A stretch of 64,000 nucleotides of DNA from DMER01 sp003451645 (lineage in GTDB: Bacteria > Pseudomonadota > Alphaproteobacteria > Micropepsales > Micropepsaceae): the NCBI GenBank assembly GCA_031976175.1, contig DALYLR010000017.1:3106-67105 (forward strand), in the 5' to 3' direction. The translations under genes were made by a program, and so were the position numbers. This document shows, piece by piece, positions 43,450 through 52,210 of this stretch. Position 1 is the first letter of the stretch; every line of letters starts with the position of its first letter. Below the pieces are notes generated by a model. It saw only the letters and a list, made by a program, of their open reading frames with translations. It searched no databases and had not been told where the DNA came from.

Positions 43450-44871
43450 ATGAGCACGCGCGGCCTGATGCACACATTTGGACAGGGTTGGGTTGTCTCT
43501 GCCGCCATGGTCATGGGCCTTGTCGCGGCGGCGGCGCTCTATCGCCTGGCGGGCGCGGATTTGAGCGCGGCTCTGGCCTGCGGCGCATGTATTGCCACAG
43601 CCATGGTCATTGGTGATGGCTTTGTCCGTATACAGCACACCAACCGGCGGATGGACAATGAGCTGGCGAAATTGTTCGCAGTCAGCCAAGAACTGACCAT
43701 GGAGGCGCAACTCGCGCAGCAGCGCCTGCACGATTTGGCCAGCGACTTTGAAAAGCGGGTGAGCAGCCGCAATGAGCGCCTGGTCTCGGAATTCAAAGTG
43801 CTGGAGGTGCTGATCCGGCGCCTGGCGGAAGGGATCGCCTCGAAATCACGCGAGCAGCCCGCCGAGTCCGACCCCGCGGGCCTGAGGCCGTCAGCGGCAG
43901 CACTTTCGGCAGCCGATTTGGGCGGAACGCCGGATGATGCGCGCCTGGTCGAGATTGTGCGGCGGTGTTTGGAAGACAACAGGATCGACCTCTACCTTCA
44001 GCCGATTGTCAGTCTGCCGCAACGCAGGATCCGCTTTTACGAGGCGTTCACGCGGTTGCGCGCAGAAGACGGCGAACTCATCCTGCCCAGCCAGTACATC
44101 AAGATTGCCGAGCCGGCTGGCCTCATGTCGGTCGTGGACAATCTGCTGCTGTTCCGGTGCATCCAAGTGGTCCGTAGGCTGACCAACCGGAACAAGGAGC
44201 TAGCCGTCTTTTGCAACATCTCGCGCTACACGTTGCAGGATGCGGGCTTCTTCGCGCAGTTTCTTGAGTTCATGCAGCATAACCGCGATCTGGCGGGCCT
44301 CATCATCTTTGAATTGTCGCAGGATGCGATGGACGCATGCGGCCCGGTCGAAGAGGCGAACCTGACCTATCTCGCGGATTTGGGCTTTAGCTTTTCGATG
44401 GATAAGGTCGCCTCGCTGGATCTGGATTTTGAGCGGCTGCGGGAGCGGCGTGTCAGGTATGTGAAGGTTCAGTCTACGACCTTGCTGGGCGATATTGGGA
44501 GCGCGGGCTCAAGTGTCGCCGCACCCGATCTGAAGGAACTCATGGGCCGCTTTGGTTTGAGCCTCATCGCCGAGAAGGTCGAGCATGAGCGGGAGGTGGT
44601 CAATCTCCTCGATTTCAATGTGGACTTTGCGCAAGGCTATTTGTTCGGCGAGCCGCGGCCATTGCGGGAAGCGGTCCTGAGCGCAGGCGCCCAGGCACCC
44701 CGCAAGACCGGTACCGCAGCCGAGTGGCCAAAACCCGCCGCCGATCCTTTGCCGCCGGTCCCGCCGCCGCCAATGCCTGCGCCACCCGATGCAGCTCCGC
44801 CAGTGCTAACCCGCGGCAAGGCGATTGAGGCCCTCGCCGCCCGGGCAACGCAGCGCCGGGCCCGCGCTTGA
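43450..44871 (+). CDS. tipF: Membrane-anchored degenerate EAL-domain protein (TipF-like)
   Basis: Two N-terminal membrane helices (about residues 12-57), a coiled coil (65-130), a degenerate EAL domain (155-405) and a Pro-rich tail. Catalytic motifs are lost: EAL reads EAF (residues 198-200), the DDFG loop is replaced by MDKVASLD, and the KxD strand reads VKVQS. It should therefore bind c-di-GMP or protein rather than cut c-di-GMP. This layout matches TipF of Caulobacter, a c-di-GMP receptor that guides flagellum assembly at the new pole. No flagellar genes are in view, so TipF identity rests on architecture and on the nearby HAD, ribF and ileS genes. The Pro-rich tail may be lineage-specific. 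Confidence 0.75.
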   Translation: MSTRGLMHTFGQGWVVSAAMVMGLVAAAALYRLAGADLSAALACGACIATAMVIGDGFVRIQHTNRRMDNELAKLFAVSQELTMEAQLAQQRLHDLASDFEKRVSSRNERLVSEFKVLEVLIRRLAEGIASKSREQPAESDPAGLRPSAAALSAADLGGTPDDARLVEIVRRCLEDNRIDLYLQPIVSLPQRRIRFYEAFTRLRAEDGELILPSQYIKIAEPAGLMSVVDNLLLFRCIQVVRRLTNRNKELAVFCNISRYTLQDAGFFAQFLEFMQHNRDLAGLIIFELSQDAMDACGPVEEANLTYLADLGFSFSMDKVASLDLDFERLRERRVRYVKVQSTTLLGDIGSAGSSVAAPDLKELMGRFGLSLIAEKVEHEREVVNLLDFNVDFAQGYLFGEPRPLREAVLSAGAQAPRKTGTAAEWPKPAADPLPPVPPPPMPAPPDAAPPVLTRGKAIEALAARATQRRARA

Positions 44872-44978
44872 CCGCGCAGCTTTGGCTATGTCCGATTTGC
44901 ATGCTTGACGTGCAAAACAACGAGGGTCACGCGCATGTCGTTTGACCTTCGGCCCGGATTGAGGCATTCACTGACACC

Positions 44979-45860
44979 ATGCCGCAGACCTCCTTGGTAT
45001 ACGGATTGTCCGAGCTAGCGCCGCGCTATGACGCGCTGGTGAGCGATGTGTGGGGCGTCATCCATAATGGGGTCCAGGCCTATCCAGGGGCATCGGACGC
45101 GCTCAGGCAGTTCAGGAACATGGGCAAACCCGTTGTTCTGCTGACCAATGCGCCACGGCCGCAAAGCGTGGTCGCCAAACAGCTTCATCATTTTGGCATA
45201 GCGGATGACGCGTATGACGCGATCGTGACGTCGGGCGATCTAACGCGCGCCGAGATCGCGCGCCGAGCCGCCGAAAATGGCGGGCCGTTGCCTAGTCTCT
45301 ATATTGGCCCGGATCGTGATTTGGGCATCTTTGATGAAGAGATGGTGGTGCGCACTGACCTCGATGCCGCGCAGGTCATCATTTGCACAGGTCCGTACAA
45401 GGACGATGAAGAGACACCGGACGATTACCGCGACATGTTGGAACGCGCGGCGGCCCGTGGTCTCGCCATGATTTGCGCGAACCCCGATCTAGTGGTGCAG
45501 CGCGGCGAACGGATCATTTATTGCGCGGGCTCATTGGCGGCCCTGTATGAGCAGCTCGGCGGCATGGTCTGGTACGCTGGCAAGCCCCATCTGCCGGTCT
45601 ATGGCCGGGTCGATGAGGAATTGGCCCGCGCGGCTGGCCGGGCGATCCCGCGGATGCGGGTGCTGATGGCGGGTGATGGTCTGAAGACGGATGTTCTGGG
45701 CGCGAACCGCGCAGGGCTCCCGGTGCTGTTGATCACAGGCGGCATCCATACGGCCGATTTTGGGCATAGTGTTGAGGAGCCCGATCCGGATCGCATTCGT
45801 GCGCAATTGGCGCGAGCGGGACTGAATGCCGTTGCAGCGTGTCCGCGCTTGCGCTGGTAG
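44979..45860 (+). CDS. HAD-superfamily IIA phosphatase-like protein
   Basis: A 293-residue HAD hydrolase of the class IIA cap type (NagD/TIGR01459-like). Motif I is ALVSDVWGVIHNG, with Asp23 as nucleophile; the second Asp of the usual DxD is replaced by Trp (D-V-W), which is characteristic of this subgroup. Motif II Thr lies in PVVLLTNAPRPQ, the Lys in YAGKPHLPVYG, and the acidic motif IV in VLMAGDGLKTDVLGANRAG. Substrate is not established. It follows the TipF-like gene in the same direction. Confidence 0.9.
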   Translation: MPQTSLVYGLSELAPRYDALVSDVWGVIHNGVQAYPGASDALRQFRNMGKPVVLLTNAPRPQSVVAKQLHHFGIADDAYDAIVTSGDLTRAEIARRAAENGGPLPSLYIGPDRDLGIFDEEMVVRTDLDAAQVIICTGPYKDDEETPDDYRDMLERAAARGLAMICANPDLVVQRGERIIYCAGSLAALYEQLGGMVWYAGKPHLPVYGRVDEELARAAGRAIPRMRVLMAGDGLKTDVLGANRAGLPVLLITGGIHTADFGHSVEEPDPDRIRAQLARAGLNAVAACPRLRW

Positions 45861-45867
45861 GGTGTCT

Positions 45868-47031
45868 TCAAGGCCGCCCGGGCCATCCCAATGCGTCCAA
45901 CGCCTCTGCGGCGCGGGCAAAATCATCGAGAGAACAATAAATCTGTCCTGACAGGCGCAGGAGCAGAGCCCCCTCAACAACTGAGGCTGCAATCTGGACG
46001 CGGTGCTGGTCCCACATCTCATGGAGCAGGAATGCCGCAGCCTCGGGCGAGGCGGGGCCTATGGTTGGCAACTGCATAGACAGCATAGCGGCAAAGTAAC
46101 CAGGCTCAGCCGTTGGCCGTGCACCGAGCTGCGCAAACTTTGCAATGCCGTCGCGAACCAAGGTGCGGTTATGCGCCATCATCGCTTCCAGGCCGAACTC
46201 GGCGATGAAACTGAGGGCATCCGGCACGCAAAGCCATGCAGTGGCGTCACGCGTGCCCGTATAGTCGAACGAGCGCGGGAAGCCGTCTTCGAACCAATGG
46301 CTGACGGCCAAGGGCGCGGTCAGGTCTCGGACCTGCGGCCCCGCCCAAAAGAACGCCGTGCCGCGCGGGCAAAAGAGCCATTTGTGCAGATTGCCTGTGA
46401 CCCAGTCGGCACCTAGGGATTGAATATCAAGGGGAACTTGGCCGGGACCATGTGCGGCGTCGATCAGGACATGCGCGCCTTGCTGCTTGCACAGCTTTGT
46501 CATCTCGCGCACTGGCAGGATGTGAGCGGTGGGTGAGACAATGAGATCGAAAATGGCCAAGCGCGTCTGGCGCGAGAGCTTTGCCGCGAACCGCGCGACC
46601 ACCGATTGATGATCATGCAATGGAAGCGGAAGGTCGACGACTACCGGCGTCGCTCCCGATCGCTTGCACACCTCCACCACCGCTAAACGGACGGTATTGT
46701 ATGTTGTCGACGTGATGAGGATCTCGTCGCCTGGCCTGAAGGTCAGACTATGGAGGACTGCGTTGATGGCAGATGTTGCATTCTCCACGAACGCGATGTC
46801 GTCACCGTTGACGTTGACGACAGGGCCGAGGACCTCAGCCGCCGCGCGAATGGCAGGTTTCATCAGCCGGCGGAAGAATAGGTCCGGCTGGCGCTCCATC
46901 GCCGCTTGCCAGCGCTGCTGCGCCTGTTGAACGGGGATAGGGACGGCGCCAAACGAGCCATGGTTCAGAAAGGTCCCTTGCGGGTCGAGGCTGAAGAGCG
47001 CGCGCGCTTGGCGGCCAAACGGGATAGTCAC
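45868..47031 (-). CDS. Class V aminotransferase-fold PLP enzyme (isopenicillin-N-epimerase-like)
   Basis: PLP-dependent enzyme of 387 residues. The opening TFLNHGSFGAVPIPV and IAFVENATSAINAVLHSL fit the isopenicillin N epimerase/cysteine desulfurase group. DAAHGPGQVPLDIQSLGADW has the PLP-contacting Asp and His, and GNLHKWLFCPRGTAFFW holds the Schiff-base Lys. It lacks a mobile catalytic Cys loop, so epimerase or lyase activity is more likely than sulfur transfer. It starts with GTG, overlapping the arsC stop as GTGA, so it is translationally coupled to that gene. Confidence 0.9.
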   Translation of the reverse strand: MTIPFGRQARALFSLDPQGTFLNHGSFGAVPIPVQQAQQRWQAAMERQPDLFFRRLMKPAIRAAAEVLGPVVNVNGDDIAFVENATSAINAVLHSLTFRPGDEILITSTTYNTVRLAVVEVCKRSGATPVVVDLPLPLHDHQSVVARFAAKLSRQTRLAIFDLIVSPTAHILPVREMTKLCKQQGAHVLIDAAHGPGQVPLDIQSLGADWVTGNLHKWLFCPRGTAFFWAGPQVRDLTAPLAVSHWFEDGFPRSFDYTGTRDATAWLCVPDALSFIAEFGLEAMMAHNRTLVRDGIAKFAQLGARPTAEPGYFAAMLSMQLPTIGPASPEAAAFLLHEMWDQHRVQIAASVVEGALLLRLSGQIYCSLDDFARAAEALDALGWPGRP

Positions 47032-47543
47032 GAGTGAGCACCTTGAGGCACGTCGTCCTCGCCAATCTCGCGCAGGGCATGAATGCGCTCTTCGGGCGAC
47101 AATGTGGCAAGCGGAAGAGCCAGAAGTTTCTGAATACGCCCATGCAAAATGGCGAAGGCATCGGCGAACGCTTTATCCTGTTGAGGTCCAGGGTCAAACG
47201 CTGCCGGGTCCTCAACCCCCCAATGGGCGGTGGCGGGCCGCCCGGGCCAGATGGGGCAGGTCTCACCCTTGGCATTGTCACACACGGTGATGATGATATC
47301 GAGCGAGGGGGCGTCCGCACCTGTAAAACTGTCCCAGGATTTGCTGGTGAAGCCGGTAACGGGATAACCGCGGGCGGTCAAAATCTTCAGAGCACCAGGA
47401 TTGACGCGGCCTGCGGGTCTGCTCCCTGCCGAGTGGGCCACGAAGCGCCCGGCGCCATCTTGCCTCAAGATCGCCTCAGCCAGGATCGAGCGGGCGGAAT
47501 TGCCGGTGCACAAGAACAGAACATGCATAGGGTCGATGGCCAT
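47028..47543 (-). CDS. arsC: ArsC-type arsenate reductase / low-molecular-weight phosphatase
   Basis: A 171-residue protein of the LMW-PTP-fold arsenate reductase family. The catalytic loop is VLFLCTGNSARSILAEA, with Cys12 in CX5R. A resolving Cys pair fits VCDNAKGETCPIWPG, as in thioredoxin-linked ArsC, and AHWGVEDPAAFDPGP is a signature segment. It reduces arsenate to arsenite. No ArsB/ACR3 pump or ArsR gene lies next to it, which is unusual for a dedicated resistance operon. The start at 47543 has CGGAG upstream; 47528 is an alternative. Confidence 0.9.
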   Translation of the reverse strand: MAIDPMHVLFLCTGNSARSILAEAILRQDGAGRFVAHSAGSRPAGRVNPGALKILTARGYPVTGFTSKSWDSFTGADAPSLDIIITVCDNAKGETCPIWPGRPATAHWGVEDPAAFDPGPQQDKAFADAFAILHGRIQKLLALPLATLSPEERIHALREIGEDDVPQGAHS

Positions 47544-47688
47544 GTGAGGGCTCCGTGAAAGGTGCGGTGAACGCTATTGTGAACAGACGGCCGGCGCAAC
47601 CGGATGCCAGCAATTGCCGTTCGCAGGTCTGAAGCGCTAGAAGGTGTGCGACCGATTCAAGTCAATGGGCTTCAACATGGAGAGTAGG

Positions 47689-48120
47689 ATGTCTGACCGC
47701 CACGGCTATTTCATCGAAGACCTGCAAGTGGGCATGAGCGCCTCTTATGGGAAGACCGTCACCGAGGCAGACATCGTGCTGTTTGCGGGCGTATCTGGCG
47801 ACACCAATCCTGTCCATCTGGACGAGGAGTTCGCCAAGCCCACAATGTTCAAGACCCGGATCGCCCATGGGATGCTCTCGGCGGGATTTATCTCAACGGT
47901 TCTGGGCACCAAGCTGCCGGGGCCTGGCGCGATCTACATGTCGCAGACCTTGAAGTTCAAAGCGCCCGTCAAGATTGGCGATAGCGTCTTGGCAACCGCC
48001 ACCATTACGGAGATCATTCCGGACAAGAAGCGCGTTGTTTTGTCGACGGTGTGCAAGGTCGGCGAAACGGTGGTGATCGAGGGTGAGGCGATGGTGATGG
48101 CGCCATCGCGAAAGTCCTAA
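47689..48120 (+). CDS. MaoC-like (R)-specific enoyl-CoA hydratase
   Basis: Hot-dog-fold hydratase of 143 residues. I choose the ATG at 47689, which has GGAG six bases upstream. The catalytic Asp and His lie in AGVSGDTNPVHLDEEFAKP, the hydratase-2 motif, and IAHGMLSAGFISTVLG follows as usual. It adds water to trans-2-enoyl-CoA to give (R)-3-hydroxyacyl-CoA, feeding polyhydroxyalkanoate or odd lipid routes. It lies 26 bases ahead of ribF in the same direction, probably by chance of gene order rather than pathway. Confidence 0.92.
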   Translation: MSDRHGYFIEDLQVGMSASYGKTVTEADIVLFAGVSGDTNPVHLDEEFAKPTMFKTRIAHGMLSAGFISTVLGTKLPGPGAIYMSQTLKFKAPVKIGDSVLATATITEIIPDKKRVVLSTVCKVGETVVIEGEAMVMAPSRKS

Positions 48121-48146
48121 ACCTTAGAAGGGTTTTTTCCCTGAGC

Positions 48147-49121
48147 GTGTCTGGCGGGAAGATTGGGCGGGCGCAGATCTATCGCGACTGGCGGCAGGTC
48201 CCTGACGTCGCGCGGGCATGCGTCATTGCGATCGGCAATTTCGACGGCGTGCATCGCGGTCATCAGGCCGTTCTGGGGCAGGCGCGGCGATTGGCTGAGG
48301 CGCGGGGCGTGCCACTGGCCGCACTCGTATTTGAGCCGCACCCGCGCCAGTACTTCCAACCGGACGCACCGCATTTCAGGCTGACCCCGCTGGCGACCAA
48401 GGCATGGCTCTTGGCGCGTTATGGGGTCAGCGTCATCTATGCGCTGCCCTTTGATCACGACATGGCCGAACGCAGCGCACAGAGTTTCTTGAGCGAAGTC
48501 TTGAGGGACGGGCTGGGTGCCAAGCACCTGGTTGTTGGTCCGGACTTCCAATTTGGGAAAGGCCGGGAAGGCACGACGGAAACGCTCACCACCTTTTGTG
48601 AGGCCAATGGCCTTGGCGCCACGGTGTTGGCGCCGGTCGGCGAGGGGGAGTTCGCCAAGATCTCCTCAACCGCGATCCGCGAGTTGCTGGAGGCGGGCGA
48701 TCCGGCGGCGGCTGCCCGGCTGATGGGCCATTGGTGGTCTGTCGTGGGTATGGTCGAGAAGGGGGATCAGCGCGGGCGCACCATCGGCTTTCCCACCGCC
48801 AACGTCTCCCTGCGCGGCTATTTGCAGCCAGCCCTGGGGGTCTATGCGGTCAAGGTTGAGATCGCTGGCACGCTCCATGGCGGCGTGGCGAATTTCGGCC
48901 GCAGACCCACTTTCGACAAGACCGATGTCCTGCTGGAGGTCCATGTGTTTGACTTCCAAGGCGATCTTTATGGGCAGGAGATCGTTGTCTCCTTTGTAGG
49001 GTATTTGCGGCCGGAGCGGAAGTTCGCGGGGCTCGAAGAACTCAAGGCCCAAATCGCAACCGACGCCCAGGCAGCGCGAGAACTGTTGAGCCACAGCGTC
49101 TTGAGCACCCCGGGCGGATAG
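48147..49121 (+). CDS. ribF: Bifunctional riboflavin kinase / FAD synthetase
   Basis: Makes FMN and FAD from riboflavin. The N-terminal adenylyltransferase domain (1-185) has VIAIGNFDGVHRGHQAVL with the HxGH-type nucleotide motif, LVFEPHPRQYF, and ISSTAIRELLEAGD. The C-terminal kinase domain (190-315) has GDQRGRTIGFPTANVSL and LLEVHVFDFQGDLYGQ. The start is a GTG at 48147. It lies just upstream of ileS, the same order as in many proteobacteria (ribF-ileS-lspA). Confidence 0.96.
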   Translation: MSGGKIGRAQIYRDWRQVPDVARACVIAIGNFDGVHRGHQAVLGQARRLAEARGVPLAALVFEPHPRQYFQPDAPHFRLTPLATKAWLLARYGVSVIYALPFDHDMAERSAQSFLSEVLRDGLGAKHLVVGPDFQFGKGREGTTETLTTFCEANGLGATVLAPVGEGEFAKISSTAIRELLEAGDPAAAARLMGHWWSVVGMVEKGDQRGRTIGFPTANVSLRGYLQPALGVYAVKVEIAGTLHGGVANFGRRPTFDKTDVLLEVHVFDFQGDLYGQEIVVSFVGYLRPERKFAGLEELKAQIATDAQAARELLSHSVLSTPGG

Positions 49122-49140
49122 ATGGCTCGGATCCTCTGTC

Positions 49141-49170
49141 TTGAATCCGCGCTCGGGTGGCTGCTATAAT
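49141..49170 (+). promoter_or_regulatory. Sigma-70-type promoter ahead of the ileS leader
   Basis: TTGAAT (49141-49146) and a perfect TATAAT (49165-49170) are 18 bases apart. The start site would be near 49177, so the transcript would carry a leader of about 130 bases before ileS. Confidence 0.7.
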
Positions 49171-49191
49171 AGGCGCTTCAGAGGGACCATC

Positions 49192-49242
49192 ATGACGGCC
49201 ATACGGATCATCGTGCGAATTATCACCCCGGTGACGGACTAA
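49192..49242 (+). CDS. Ile-rich leader peptide upstream of ileS (candidate attenuator)
   Basis: A 16-codon ORF, MTAIRIIVRIITPVTD, with GAGGGA placed six bases before the ATG. Five of 16 residues are Ile, including two Ile-Ile pairs, plus two Val. It lies between a good promoter and ileS, and its end is inside a stable hairpin. This is the layout of leader-peptide attenuators, where slow decoding of the cognate codon alters RNA folding. Here uncharged tRNA-Ile would be the signal. The ORF is short, so chance is not excluded, but the composition, ribosome site and position agree. Confidence 0.6.
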   Translation: MTAIRIIVRIITPVTD

Positions 49243-49253
49243 GACCGCACCGG
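49228..49253 (+). promoter_or_regulatory. Stable hairpin at the end of the ileS leader ORF
   Basis: CCGGTG (49228-49233) pairs with CACCGG (49248-49253), and CGG (49235-49237) with CCG (49245-49247); one A is bulged and the loop is ACTAAGA, containing the leader stop codon. An outer helix can form between 49204-49217 and 49254-49265, which a ribosome stalled on the Ile codons would block. No T-run follows, so Rho-dependent or translational control fits better than classic termination. Confidence 0.55.
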
Positions 49254-49309
49254 CGCGCGAATCCGTTTACGTTCCCTGAACACGACCTCATCAATGGCCA
49301 CCCGACACC

Positions 49310-52210
49310 ATGTCAGTACAAACCGACCCTAAGAAGTCCGAGGCGGACTCCAAATATCGGGACACAGTTTTTCTGCCCGACACGCCCTTTCCGATGCGCG
49401 CAAGCCTGCCGGAGAATGAGCCCAAATGGGTCGAGCGTTGGACGCAAAGCCGCATGTATGAACGCTTCCGGGACGACGCCCAAGGCCGCCCGCTCTTTGT
49501 GTTCCATGATGGCCCGCCCTATGCCAACGGCAATATCCATATCGGCCATGCCCTCAACAAGATCCTCAAGGATTTCGTCGTCCGCTCGCAGCAAATGATG
49601 GGCAAGGACGCCCGCAATGTGCCGGGCTGGGACTGTCACGGCCTGCCTATCGAGTGGAAGGTCGAGGAAGAATACCGCGCGAAGGGCATCGACAAGGACA
49701 CAGTGCCGGCCGCAGAATTCCGCGCGCGCTGCAGGGCTTATGCCGAGCACTGGATCGGCGAGCAGAAGCGGGAGTTCATCCGGCTGGGCTGTGTAGGCGA
49801 TTGGGACCACGCCTATAAGACGATGAGCTTTGACGCCGAAGCGCAGATCGTGCGCGAAATCCTGAAATTCAAGGATAATGGCCTGTTGTATCGCGGCTCC
49901 AAGCCCGTGATGTGGTCCATCGTCGAGAAGACTGCGCTCGCTGAGGCTGAGGTCGAATATCAGGAGAAAAAGAGCCCGCAAATCTGGCTTCGCTTTCCAG
50001 TGATCGATGGCCCCGCGCAATTGAGGGGTGCAGACGTGGTGATCTGGACGACCACGCCGTGGACTATCCCTGCGAACCGCGCGATCGCGTTCTCGACGCG
50101 GATCGCCTATGGCCTCTATGAAGTCGCATCGGTTTTAGAAGGGTCGCTCGCGACGCCCGGTTTGCGCCTGGTATTGGCGGACAAACTGGCCGAAGATGTC
50201 GGCAAGGGCGCGAAGGCGACGTTGATGCGCCTCCAAGACGCTGGACCGCTGACCGGCCTCGTCTGCGCGCATCCATTGCGTGGGATGGGTTATGACTTCG
50301 ACGTGCCCCTTCTGGCCGGCGAGCATGTCACTGATGACACCGGCACGGGCTTCGTCCATACCGCCCCGGGCCACGGCCTTGATGACTTCTGGCTGTGGAT
50401 GTCCAACCCGCAAGTACACCCGAAAACGGGCGACGTGGTACCGCACACCGTCGACGCGGATGGCAGTTTCTTTGCGCATGTGCCCCTCTTTGTGGGCAAG
50501 CGAATCTTGACACCGGATGGCAAGGACGGCGACGCCAATGGCGCGGTGATCCGTGAGCTGATCAATGCGGGCAAGCTTTTGGCCAAGGGTACGTTCACGC
50601 ACCAATATCCGCATTCCTGGCGGTCCAAGGCGCCGCTCATCTTCCGCAACACGCCGCAATGGTTTCTGGCGATGGACCGTGACTTTACGGCCGCAGGGGC
50701 GACGGGCTCACTGCGGGAGCGTGCGCTGGCAGAGATCAAGAACACGAAGTGGATCCCGCCTCAGGGCGAGAACCGGCTGAGCGCCATGGTCAAGGACAAG
50801 CCCGACTGGGTCTTGTCGCGTCAGCGCGCCTGGGGTGTGCCAATCGCCGTCTTTGTCCGCAAGGCCGATGGCACGGTCTTGAGCGACCCGGAGGTCGATC
50901 ACCGGATCGCCGAAATCATCGAGCGCGAAGGGGCGGACGCCTGGTATGCGCGCCCACCTGCGGATTTCCTCGGCAACAACCACAATGCCAGCGACTTCGA
51001 GAAGGTCGACGATATTCTCGATGTGTGGTTCGAGAGCGGCTGCACGCATGCCTATGTCCTCGAAGGGCAAATGGGTCTCAAGGATGTGCAGGCGGACCTC
51101 TATCTCGAAGGCTCCGACCAGCATCGCGGCTGGTTTCAGTCCTCCCTGATCGAGAGTGTTGGCACGCGCGGCCGCGCGCCGTTCAAGGCCGTCTCGACGC
51201 ATGGCTTCACCTTGGATGAGCAAGGTCGGAAAATGTCCAAATCTTTGGGCAATACGGTCGAGCCTGCGCAGGTCATGAAGCAATATGGCGCCGACATTCT
51301 GCGCCTGTGGGTTGCCTCCACCAACTATACCGAGGATCAGCGCGTAGGGCCGGACATCCTCAAGGCGGTTGCCGAGAACTACCGCAAACTCCGCAACACA
51401 ATCCGCTATATCCTCGCCAATTTGAAAGACTGGCGCGAGGACGAGCGCGTAGCACCCGATCAGATGCCCGAGCTTGAACGCTGGGTCTTGCACCAGCTGC
51501 ATGTGTTGGACGGCGAGGTGCGTGGCGCCTATGGGGCTTATGACTTCAACGGTGTGTTCACCGCGCTCAGTGCGTTTGCCAATGCGGATTTGTCAGCGTT
51601 CTATTTCGACATTCGCAAGGACGCGCTCTATTGCGATCCGCCCACGAGCCTTAGGCGCCGTGCGGTTCGCACCGTCCTCGATGAGTTGTTCAACGCTTTG
51701 ACGGCCTGGCTCTCGCCCATCTTGTGCTTCACCATGGAGGAGGCTTGGGCGACGCGGCACGGGGCCGAGGCCGCCAGCGTCCATCTGCGCCAATTCCCGA
51801 CGATTCCTGACAACTGGTCCAATCCGGAGTTGAACGCCCGGTGGAAGCGCATTCGCGATCTCAGGCGTGTCGTTACAGGTGCGCTTGAGCTTGCCCGCGC
51901 GGAGAAGCGCATTGGCTCGAGCTTGGAAGCCGCCCCCGTGCTTTATGTCGAGGACCCGGCGGACTTGACATTGTTCCAGAGTGTGGACTTCGCGGAGCTT
52001 GTGATTACTTCAGGCGGGAAGGTGATGACCGGCGCGGGACCAGACACAGCCTTCCGTTTGGCCGATGTGAAAGGGGTGAGCGCCATGTTCGAACGCGCAA
52101 CGGGTCAGCGCTGCGAGCGTTGCTGGCGCGTCCTGCCAGAAGTCGGCACGCTTTCGGGTGCGAGCGATATCTGCCATCGCTGCCATGACGCGGTGAAAGG
52201 CCATGAGTGA
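49310..52210 (+). CDS. ileS: Isoleucyl-tRNA synthetase
   Basis: Charges tRNA-Ile. This 966-residue class I synthetase has the HIGH motif in NGNIHIGHALNKILKD (about residue 76) and KMSKS in GRKMSKSLGN (about residue 642). The large CP1 editing domain between them includes WTTTPWTIPANRAIAFS and DTGTGFVHTAPGHG. The C-terminal zinc ribbon has CERCWRVLPEVG and CHRCHDAV, as in the bacterial type. The ATG at 49310 begins the usual N-terminus. The stop overlaps the lspA start by eight bases. A leader ORF upstream may regulate it. Confidence 0.98.
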   Translation: MSVQTDPKKSEADSKYRDTVFLPDTPFPMRASLPENEPKWVERWTQSRMYERFRDDAQGRPLFVFHDGPPYANGNIHIGHALNKILKDFVVRSQQMMGKDARNVPGWDCHGLPIEWKVEEEYRAKGIDKDTVPAAEFRARCRAYAEHWIGEQKREFIRLGCVGDWDHAYKTMSFDAEAQIVREILKFKDNGLLYRGSKPVMWSIVEKTALAEAEVEYQEKKSPQIWLRFPVIDGPAQLRGADVVIWTTTPWTIPANRAIAFSTRIAYGLYEVASVLEGSLATPGLRLVLADKLAEDVGKGAKATLMRLQDAGPLTGLVCAHPLRGMGYDFDVPLLAGEHVTDDTGTGFVHTAPGHGLDDFWLWMSNPQVHPKTGDVVPHTVDADGSFFAHVPLFVGKRILTPDGKDGDANGAVIRELINAGKLLAKGTFTHQYPHSWRSKAPLIFRNTPQWFLAMDRDFTAAGATGSLRERALAEIKNTKWIPPQGENRLSAMVKDKPDWVLSRQRAWGVPIAVFVRKADGTVLSDPEVDHRIAEIIEREGADAWYARPPADFLGNNHNASDFEKVDDILDVWFESGCTHAYVLEGQMGLKDVQADLYLEGSDQHRGWFQSSLIESVGTRGRAPFKAVSTHGFTLDEQGRKMSKSLGNTVEPAQVMKQYGADILRLWVASTNYTEDQRVGPDILKAVAENYRKLRNTIRYILANLKDWREDERVAPDQMPELERWVLHQLHVLDGEVRGAYGAYDFNGVFTALSAFANADLSAFYFDIRKDALYCDPPTSLRRRAVRTVLDELFNALTAWLSPILCFTMEEAWATRHGAEAASVHLRQFPTIPDNWSNPELNARWKRIRDLRRVVTGALELARAEKRIGSSLEAAPVLYVEDPADLTLFQSVDFAELVITSGGKVMTGAGPDTAFRLADVKGVSAMFERATGQRCERCWRVLPEVGTLSGASDICHRCHDAVKGHE

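Noticed and set aside
49171..49309. T-box riboswitch ahead of ileS.
   Set aside because: No specifier loop, T-box sequence or intrinsic terminator is seen, and T-boxes are not expected in this lineage. The leader ORF explains the region better.
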